DNA from: Rhizobiaceae bacterium
GTDB lineage: Bacteria; Pseudomonadota; Alphaproteobacteria; Rhizobiales; Rhizobiaceae
Direction of reading: 5' to 3'
NCBI GenBank assembly: GCA_020696915.1
Contig: JAJFMR010000222.1
Span: 1-5,459 of the forward strand
DNA length: 5,459 nt
Part shown: positions 1 to 4,574 of the stretch, piece by piece
Layout of the letters: every line of letters starts with the position of its first letter
Position numbering within the stretch: the first letter of the stretch is position 1
Translations under genes and position numbers: made by a program
Notes under the pieces: generated by a model
Told to the model about the DNA's origin: nothing
Database searches by the model: none
Seen by the model: only the letters and a program-made list of their open reading frames with translations

Positions 1-372
1 GCTCGAGCGGTAATAGGCATTGGTGTTCTGGACCAGCTCGTCGCCCTGCGGATAGCCCATGATGATGTCGCAGCGATTGGCCGAGAGCGTGTTGCGCACG
101 AACCCCATCACCATTGGAAACCAGGTGTAGGCGACCGATTTGCGGCCGGTTTCCCTGGCGACGAACTCGGCCAGCCTGTTTTCGAATCCTTCGCCGCTTT
201 CGTCGGTGAAAGGCATGTTGGATGGATCGGCGCAGACGCGCAGCACGTTGGGGTCGACCAGTTCGCCCGCTGCTCCGAGCCCGGCGTCCTGCGCCAGGAC
301 CGGCGTGGCAATCACCGCCATTGCGGCGGCCAGCAACGATCGCCTGAGGTTCCGGTTACCGGGAATGCCCAT
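1..372 (-). CDS. xoxJ: XoxJ-like periplasmic solute-binding protein, quinoprotein dehydrogenase-associated (partial, C-terminus beyond window)
   Basis: The first 124 residues are visible and the frame is still open at base 1, so the gene continues outside the window. Residues 1-27 look like a Sec signal peptide: a basic stretch (RNLRR), a hydrophobic core and a likely cut after PVLA. The mature part has the segment LRVCADPSNMPF followed by GEGFENRLAEF and GFVRNTLSANRCD. I recognise these as typical of the MoxJ/XoxJ family, annotated as quinoprotein dehydrogenase-associated putative ABC transporter substrate-binding proteins. Family members are periplasmic and are thought to help activate or assemble the partner dehydrogenase rather than import a solute. 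Cys47 and Cys101 are the only cysteines seen. The ATG at 370-372 lies 3 bases after the cytochrome stop codon, with a weak GAGTGGA ribosome site inside the cytochrome's last codons, so translational coupling is likely. The gene order dehydrogenase-cytochrome-J supports the name xoxJ. The alternative is a generic extracellular solute-binding protein. Confidence 0.9.
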   Translation of the reverse strand, partial: MGIPGNRNLRRSLLAAAMAVIATPVLAQDAGLGAAGELVDPNVLRVCADPSNMPFTDESGEGFENRLAEFVARETGRKSVAYTWFPMVMGFVRNTLSANRCDIIMGYPQGDELVQNTNAYYRSS

Positions 373-375
373 CGA

Positions 376-903
376 TCATCCACTCATGCACGATGCTTCG
401 TACTCCTTCGCCGCCTGGGGCTTGTCGGCTTTCTTCGGCGGCCGGCCCCGCGGTGCGGCGCCGACTGCGCGGGCGCGCAGGTAGATGTAGAGATCATCGA
501 GATAGCAATAGACGTTCTTGTTGTCGCCGAAAGCGGGCATGACGCTTTCCTTGCCGGACGAAACATTCTTCCGGCCCTCGGCCACGATGGACAGGAACGT
601 CGGATAATCGATGCTCTTCAGGGACTCCATGAGCCCGGGCGCGTAGCTCGACCCGACCCCGTCCGGGCCGTGGCAGACGTGGCAGTCGGAGTGATAGCGG
701 CGGTAGCCGCTGAACAGGTACCAGTCCACGGTGCCGTCTTCATCGATCTTGAAGGTCGGGTTGCCGTCGGCATCGAACCACTTGCCCTCCTCCTGCTTCA
801 CCGCTGCGGCCTTCTCCCTGCTGTCCTGAGCCAAAGCTGCACTCGAACCGGCCAGCGGCAGCAGGGCCAGGGCAAGAACAGACAATCCAATACGAACCAA
901 CAT
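376..903 (-). CDS. xoxG: Four-cysteine c-type cytochrome of methanol metabolism, probable XoxF electron acceptor (XoxG position)
   Basis: The protein has 175 residues counting from the ATG at 901-903. That start follows a strong AAGAGGAG site by 5-6 bases, whereas an in-frame ATG at 921 has no good site and would put acidic residues ahead of the signal peptide. Residues 1-25 form a signal peptide ending ALA. One heme-c site, CHVCH, lies at residues 74-78, and the Met in SVMPAFGDN (about 122) is the likely sixth heme ligand. Two more cysteines, Cys133 in VYCYLDDLYIYL and Cys172 three residues from the C-terminus, give exactly four. This fits the small family called c-type cytochrome, methanol metabolism-related. 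A Pro/Lys/Ala-rich tail (about 148-168) precedes the last Cys. The protein is expected in the periplasm, taking electrons from the PQQ dehydrogenase encoded just upstream. It is much smaller and different in sequence from classical cytochrome cL (MxaG), so xoxG is assigned by position and family. Its direct pairing with XoxF is inferred. Confidence 0.9.
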   Translation of the reverse strand: MLVRIGLSVLALALLPLAGSSAALAQDSREKAAAVKQEEGKWFDADGNPTFKIDEDGTVDWYLFSGYRRYHSDCHVCHGPDGVGSSYAPGLMESLKSIDYPTFLSIVAEGRKNVSSGKESVMPAFGDNKNVYCYLDDLYIYLRARAVGAAPRGRPPKKADKPQAAKEYEASCMSG

Positions 904-904
904 C

Positions 905-914
905 AACTCCTCTT
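905..914 (-). promoter_or_regulatory. Ribosome binding site of the cytochrome gene
   Basis: Read on the minus strand this is GAAGAGGAGT, a near-consensus Shine-Dalgarno sequence ending a few bases before the ATG at 901-903. It decides the start codon in favour of 903 over the in-frame ATG at 921, because it lies inside the longer reading. Confidence 0.7.
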
Positions 915-974
915 CAATCATCTCGCCGCGGACGCCTCACGTGTCGCGAGCAATCACCCGTTGGAGAACAGAGA

Positions 975-998
975 GCCCGGCAGCGTTCGCCGCCGGGC
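975..998 (-). other. Strong stem-loop in the xoxF-cytochrome spacer
   Basis: GCCCGGC (975-981) and GCCGGGC (992-998) are perfect 7-base inverted arms around a 10-base loop. The loop can add GC pairs closed by a four-base GTTC-type loop. On the minus strand the stem is followed by TCTCTGTTCTCC, which is pyrimidine-rich but not a true T-tract. It may act as a leaky terminator or as a 3'-end stabiliser protecting the xoxF message. The structure is visible; the function is inferred. Confidence 0.55.
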
Positions 999-1015
999 CC
1001 CCAAATCCGAACTCC

Positions 1016-1031
1016 CGTCTCGACCGAGACG
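1016..1031 (-). other. Short stem-loop just after the xoxF stop codon
   Basis: CGTCTC (1016-1021) and GAGACG (1026-1031) form a perfect 6-base stem with a 4-base loop. Two G-U pairs could extend it in the minus-strand RNA. It starts about 20 bases after the xoxF stop codon and is the first of two tandem stem-loops in this 147-base spacer. No T-tract follows. With the larger stem at 975-998 it may set the 3' end of an abundant xoxF-only transcript. Confidence 0.45.
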
Positions 1032-1050
1032 AAGGCTCAAATATCATCCG

Positions 1051-2955
1051 TCAATCCGGAAGAGCGAACACGGTGAGCTGTCCACCGAGCGCCGTGTAGT
1101 CGGCAAGCGCGGCGTAACCACCCACCGCACCGAGGCCGGCCGTCCCGACAACCGTGGCTTCGTCGCCCTGCTCGCGGCCCTGGTCGACCGCGCCGTGCCA
1201 TGCCGTGGCGTTCTCCGGAGAGAGCAGACCGCCGGCGAGCCCGATGCCGGCCCAGCCGCCGACGCCCGAGAGGACGGCAATGTACTGCTTGCCGCCATGC
1301 TCGTAGGTGTTGATGTTGCCGATGATTCCGGATGGCGTCTTGAACTTGTAGAGTTCGTTGCCCTCCGTATCGACGGCCTTGATGTAGCCTTCCAGCGTTC
1401 CGTAGAAGATCACGTCACCGTCGGTCGCCAGGGCTCCCGACCAGACCGAGAACTGCTCGGGCTTGGACCAGACGATCTCGCCCTTCGAGGCGTCCCAGGC
1501 GATGAAGTTGCCCATTCCGCCGTGGCTGCCCGGCGCCGGATACATCGACACGGTCGCGCCGACATAGGCCTGCCCGGCGGTGTAGCTCACCCGGTAAGGC
1601 TCATAGTCCATGCAGACATGGTTCGTCGGCACGTAGAACAGGCCGGTCTTTGGCGAATAGGCCGCCGGCTGCTGGTCCTTGGTGCCAAGCGCCGCCGGGC
1701 AGACGCCCTGCGTGTTGACATCCTCGCCGTTCTGCTGGGTGGAGTACTGCGCCACGACTTGCGGGCGGCCATACTGGTCGCTGTTCTTGTCCATGACGAC
1801 TTCGGTCGCCCAGTTGACCGTCGGATCGTACTTCTTGGCAACCAGCAGTTCGCCGGTGCCGCGATCCATCGTGTAGGCGAAGCCGTTGCGGTCGAAGTGG
1901 ACCAGAACGTCGTGGGCCGCACCGTTGACCTGCATGCCGTCGACGAGGATCATCTCGTTGACGCCGTCGAAGTCCCATTCGTCATGCGGCGTCATCTGGT
2001 AGACCCATTTCGCCACGCCCGTGTCGACATCGCGGGCGAAGATGGTCATCGACCAGCGGTTGTCGCCGGGACGCTGCACGGGATTCCAGGTCGAGGGGTT
2101 TCCGCTCCCGTAATAGACGAGGTTGAGTTTCGGATCATAGGCATACCAGCCCCAGGTGGTGCCGCCGCCGGTCTTCCACTGCTCGCCTTCCCAGGTGCTG
2201 AGGCCGGAGTCCTTGCCGACCGGCTTGCCGAGATGCGTGGTCTTTTCGGGATCGAGAAGCGTGTCCGAATCGGGACCCATGGAATAGCCTTTCCAGGCCA
2301 GCGATCCGTCACTCAGATTGTAGGCTGCCACCCAGCCGCGAACACCGAATTCGCCGCCAGATATGCCGACGATCACCTTGTCCTTGACGACGATCGGAGC
2401 ATGCGTTCCGGATTCGCCCTTGCTGCCGTCGATCGCCTCGCCGTTCTGCACCGACCAGACGACCTTGCCGGTCTTGGCGTCGAGGGCGGTCACCATCGTG
2501 TCGGCCTGGTTGAGGATGATCTTGCCGTCGCCATAAGCGACGCCGCGATTGACGGTGTCGCAGCACATGATCGGGATCACGTTGGGATCCTGCCTGGGCT
2601 CGTGCTTCCACAAGATCTTGCCGTCATTGTTGAGGTCGAGAGCGTAGACCGTGTTCGGGAAGGGAGTGTGGACATACATGACGTCGCCGATCACCAGCGG
2701 GCCGCCTTCGTGACCGCGCAGCACGCCAGTGGAGAACGTCCACTTGACCTGCAGATCCTTCACATTGTCCTTGTTGATCTGGTTCAGCTTGGAATAGCGG
2801 GTGTTGGCGTAATCACCCGTCGGCATAGCCCAGTTCTTCGAATCAGCAGCCAGATTTGTGAGTTCTTCGTTTGCCAGAGCCCCCCCTGCGGAAGCGCCGG
2901 CCAACAAGACCGCCGCGACAGCAGGAATGCAGATCATTTTCCTGAGTACACGCAT
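1051..2955 (-). CDS. xoxF: XoxF, lanthanide-dependent PQQ methanol dehydrogenase (XoxF5-like)
   Basis: This 634-residue protein is a periplasmic quinoprotein that oxidises methanol (to formaldehyde or further) using pyrroloquinoline quinone and a lanthanide. A signal peptide spans about residues 1-28, ending GALA. The rest is an eight-bladed PQQ propeller. Visible active-site features are the adjacent cysteine pair Cys131-Cys132 (IMCCDTVNRG), Glu202 in ISGGEFG, the GGGTTWGW segment (263-270) under PQQ, Asn286 in GSGNPSTWN, catalytic Asp328, and Asp330 two residues on in HDEWDFDGVNE. That second Asp is the lanthanide-type signature; calcium-type MxaF has Ala there. Arg356 lies in FDRNGF, and Cys419/Cys448 match a conserved disulfide. 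The ATG at 2953-2955 is preceded by AGGGAGGA at 5 bases. Resemblance to Methylorubrum XoxF1 (about 601 residues, from memory) is very high except for roughly 24 extra residues near 577-606. The gene leads the xoxF-cytochrome-xoxJ cluster. Confidence 0.97.
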   Translation of the reverse strand: MRVLRKMICIPAVAAVLLAGASAGGALANEELTNLAADSKNWAMPTGDYANTRYSKLNQINKDNVKDLQVKWTFSTGVLRGHEGGPLVIGDVMYVHTPFPNTVYALDLNNDGKILWKHEPRQDPNVIPIMCCDTVNRGVAYGDGKIILNQADTMVTALDAKTGKVVWSVQNGEAIDGSKGESGTHAPIVVKDKVIVGISGGEFGVRGWVAAYNLSDGSLAWKGYSMGPDSDTLLDPEKTTHLGKPVGKDSGLSTWEGEQWKTGGGTTWGWYAYDPKLNLVYYGSGNPSTWNPVQRPGDNRWSMTIFARDVDTGVAKWVYQMTPHDEWDFDGVNEMILVDGMQVNGAAHDVLVHFDRNGFAYTMDRGTGELLVAKKYDPTVNWATEVVMDKNSDQYGRPQVVAQYSTQQNGEDVNTQGVCPAALGTKDQQPAAYSPKTGLFYVPTNHVCMDYEPYRVSYTAGQAYVGATVSMYPAPGSHGGMGNFIAWDASKGEIVWSKPEQFSVWSGALATDGDVIFYGTLEGYIKAVDTEGNELYKFKTPSGIIGNINTYEHGGKQYIAVLSGVGGWAGIGLAGGLLSPENATAWHGAVDQGREQGDEATVVGTAGLGAVGGYAALADYTALGGQLTVFALPD

Positions 2956-2960
2956 TCGTA

Positions 2961-2968
2961 TCCTCCCT
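2961..2968 (-). promoter_or_regulatory. Ribosome binding site of xoxF
   Basis: On the minus strand this reads AGGGAGGA, an almost perfect Shine-Dalgarno sequence five bases before the ATG at 2953-2955. It confirms the start codon and suggests efficient translation, as expected for a dehydrogenase that is usually very abundant. Confidence 0.75.
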
Positions 2969-3196
2969 AGGTTAAGACAGGAATCGACTGCGGACCCATC
3001 ATGGGCTGGCCCAGGCGACCCCTTGTACTGGGAAGTATTTCCGGCAGCGTGTCACGACCTAAGCCAGACAAGCAGAGGGCACCGTTGCTGCCCATCTGAT
3101 TCGGCCTACGAAAGACTGTCGCCGCTCCCTATGACGGTGACGCCCTTGAAGCCGGAAACAGGGAAAGGCTATGTCATTTGCGAGAGCTAGGCAAGC

Positions 3197-3215
3197 AAAA
3201 AGCCAATCGCTTTTT
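3197..3215. repeat. Small inverted repeat AAAAAGC-N5-GCTTTTT
   Basis: Arms at 3197-3203 and 3209-3215 are perfect over 7 bases with a 5-base loop. Because the arms are A- and T-runs the stem is weak, but either strand would end in a short U-run. It could be a weak bidirectional terminator or a regulatory element within a long xoxF leader. Confidence 0.35.
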
Positions 3216-3263
3216 CAGCGGCATGCCCACTATTGTTGCGGCGAACAAAAACGCTTGCTGCGG

Positions 3264-3292
3264 TGCAATATAAATCATGTTGCAATGCAATA
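3264..3292 (-). promoter_or_regulatory. Candidate xoxF promoter/operator in an AT-rich island
   Basis: The sequence TGCAAT occurs three times (3264-3269, 3281-3286, 3286-3291). The last two, with the preceding T, form the perfect palindrome TTGCAATGCAA (3280-3290). On the minus strand TATATT (3267-3272) is a plausible -10 element. No good -35 lies at normal spacing; the palindrome sits about where an activator would contact polymerase. If this is right, the xoxF leader would be around 300 bases. The arrangement suggests a regulated, activator-dependent promoter. The regulator cannot be named from sequence alone. Confidence 0.35.
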
Positions 3293-3305
3293 GTCGTACG
3301 TTCCT

Positions 3306-3333
3306 CCGCTCGAACCTCGGGGTGAACGAGCGG
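3306..3333. repeat. Imperfect hairpin upstream of the candidate xoxF promoter
   Basis: CCGCTCG (3306-3312) and CGAGCGG (3327-3333) are perfect 7-base inverted arms. Inside them ACC (3314-3316) and GGT (3321-3323) can pair around the loop TCGG, giving a 10-pair stem with a small asymmetric internal loop. No T-tract follows on either strand, so a classical intrinsic terminator is not supported. It lies just beyond the AT-rich island and could be an operator or a structured 3' end of the upstream transcript. Confidence 0.4.
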
Positions 3334-3475
3334 GCGGAATAGATTTGCCATCAACGGCATCGCCCGATGGCGGTGCTGCAGTTGATCGCCTCGTCCGTGG
3401 CGGCCGGGCCGAGGAAAACAGCCCGGCGGCGGCTTAAGATGGCTCATTGCGGCGCGGCCTCCGGAATGATTTCGA

Positions 3476-3495
3476 TTGGCCTCGAGTTAGGCCAA
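3476..3495 (-). terminator. Possible weak terminator hairpin after the aldo/keto reductase
   Basis: TTGGCCT (3476-3482) and AGGCCAA (3489-3495) form a perfect 7-base stem with a 6-base loop, 43-62 bases beyond the reductase stop codon. On the minus strand it is followed by TCGAAATCATT, which is AT-leaning but not a T-tract. Position favours a 3'-end role; the missing U-run keeps confidence low. Confidence 0.3.
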
Positions 3496-3537
3496 CGGCT
3501 TGCACCTTCTGCGCCAACCCGGCGTGAATTCATCGGG

Positions 3538-4524
3538 TTAGATGAGAAGCTTCCTGAGCTGCGCTTCCGGATAGCGCGTGCCGCTGGCGATCTGCGGCGG
3601 AAACTCGGCGTCCAGCGTCCGGATCTCGTCCTCGCTCAGCCTCAATTCGACCGCGGCGACGTTCTGCTCGAGCCAGGAGCGTCGCTTCGTTCCGGGAATC
3701 GGCACGATGTCCTCGCCGCGCGCCAGTATCCATGCCAATGCCACCTGCGACATGGTGCAGCCCTTGGCCTCGGCGATCGCCTGGATCGGCGCGAGCAGCC
3801 TGAGATTGCTCTCGAAATTGCCTTCCTGGAAGCGTGGATGCGCGTGCCGCCGGTCGGCCGGGATGAGGTGGTCCCGCGTCCGGAAAGCGCCGGTCAGGAA
3901 GCCGCGTCCGAGCGGCGCATAAGGCACGAGGCCGATGCCGAGCTCGCGAAGCGTCGGGATGATCTCCGGTTCCGCGTCTCTCGACCAGAGCGAATATTCC
4001 ATCTGCACCGCCGCGAGGGGATAGGCCGCGTGCGCCCGCCGGATCGTCTCGGCGCCCGCCTCGCACAGACCGATATGCCGGACCTTGCCCGTCTCGACCA
4101 GCCGGCTCATGGCGCCGACCGTCTCCTCGATCGGTACATCCGGATCGACGCGGTGCTGGTAGAACAGGTCGATCACCTCGACGCGGAGCCGCTTCAGGCT
4201 CGCCTCCGCGGCAACCGGCACGTAGTCGGGCTTGCCGTTGACGCCGCCGCGCTGCCCGTCCGGCCCGCGGATATTGCCGAACTTGGTGGCGATCACCAGC
4301 CCGTCGCGCCGCCCTGTGATCGCTGCGGCGAGAAGCTGCTCGTTCCGCCCGGCGGCATAGGCGTCGGACGTGTCGAAGAAGTTGACGCCGAGATCAATCG
4401 CCCGATTGATCGTCGCGGTGGATTCGGTATCGTCGGGCACGCCGTAATCCGACGACATGCCGGAGCAGCCAAGGCCAAGCGCGGAAACGCGAAGTCCGGA
4501 TTTGCCCAGTTCACGCATGCGCAT
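3538..4524 (-). CDS. NADP-dependent aldo/keto reductase, single-domain TIM barrel
   Basis: This 328-residue cytoplasmic enzyme has no signal peptide and the normal length for its family, which reduces aldehydes and ketones with NADPH. The beta-hairpin start MRMRELGKSGLRVSALGLGC is typical. The full catalytic tetrad is present: Asp51 and Tyr56 in FFDTSDAY, Lys81 in ATKFG and His124 in FYQHRVD. Cofactor-binding segments are PYAPLGRGFLTG (201-212) and IPGTKRRSWLEQN (276-288), where Lys280/Arg281 would contact the NADPH phosphate. The closest match I recognise is the YakC/AKR13-like group; the substrate cannot be predicted. ATG 4522-4524 is chosen because GGGAGG lies 6 bases upstream; a second in-frame ATG at 4518 is less well placed. 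The gene starts 50 bases after the LVIVD gene on the same strand with no terminator between, suggesting one transcript. A role in scavenging aldehydes near methanol oxidation is possible but only inferred. Confidence 0.93.
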   Translation of the reverse strand: MRMRELGKSGLRVSALGLGCSGMSSDYGVPDDTESTATINRAIDLGVNFFDTSDAYAAGRNEQLLAAAITGRRDGLVIATKFGNIRGPDGQRGGVNGKPDYVPVAAEASLKRLRVEVIDLFYQHRVDPDVPIEETVGAMSRLVETGKVRHIGLCEAGAETIRRAHAAYPLAAVQMEYSLWSRDAEPEIIPTLRELGIGLVPYAPLGRGFLTGAFRTRDHLIPADRRHAHPRFQEGNFESNLRLLAPIQAIAEAKGCTMSQVALAWILARGEDIVPIPGTKRRSWLEQNVAAVELRLSEDEIRTLDAEFPPQIASGTRYPEAQLRKLLI

Positions 4525-4530
4525 GGAAGA

Positions 4531-4536
4531 CCTCCC
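4531..4536 (-). promoter_or_regulatory. Ribosome binding site of the aldo/keto reductase
   Basis: On the minus strand this is GGGAGG, six bases before the ATG at 4522-4524. It supports that ATG over the second in-frame ATG two codons later. Confidence 0.65.
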
Positions 4537-4574
4537 GTCGTTGCAAGAATGGCCTGGTCCGTGACACGTTCGGT

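Larger units (their letters stand above)
2956..3537. other. 582-base non-coding interval between the reductase and xoxF
   Basis: No convincing gene was found on either strand. The interval separates two genes transcribed in the same direction, so it should contain the end of the upstream transcript and the xoxF promoter and leader. It holds, from the reductase side towards xoxF: a 7-base inverted repeat (3476-3495), a larger imperfect hairpin (3306-3333), an AT-rich island with a palindrome (3264-3291), an A/T-flanked hairpin (3197-3215), and two overlapping short palindromes, CCCATCATGGG (2995-3005) and TGGGCTGGCCCA (3002-3013), about 40-58 bases before the xoxF start. An open frame at 3187-3447 on the minus strand gives an Arg/His/Pro-rich product with no recognisable features and is judged not real. 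Confidence 0.6.

Noticed and set aside
140..484. 114-codon plus-strand open frame at the left end
   Set aside because: It is antisense to xoxJ and the cytochrome, both supported by signal peptides and family motifs.
904..921. Upstream ATG (919-921) as the cytochrome start
   Set aside because: It would add MIEEEL before the signal peptide and overlap the strong AAGAGGAG site that serves the ATG at 901-903.
936..945. CACGTG box near 940 in the spacer
   Set aside because: A six-base palindrome is expected by chance and nothing nearby makes it a promoter element.
670..2970. 766-codon plus-strand open frame across the cytochrome and xoxF
   Set aside because: It is antisense to two clearly recognised genes, its product is Arg/Val/Asp-rich with no recognisable domain, and such long antisense frames are common in GC-rich genes with strong third-base bias.
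2858..3190. 110-codon plus-strand open frame over the xoxF start
   Set aside because: It overlaps the xoxF signal peptide and ribosome site antisense, and its product resembles nothing recognisable.
3187..3447. 86-codon minus-strand open frame in the intergenic interval
   Set aside because: Composition is Arg/His/Pro-rich with no recognisable motif, the possible GGAGG lies about 10 bases from the start, and the frame runs across the AT-rich promoter-like island.
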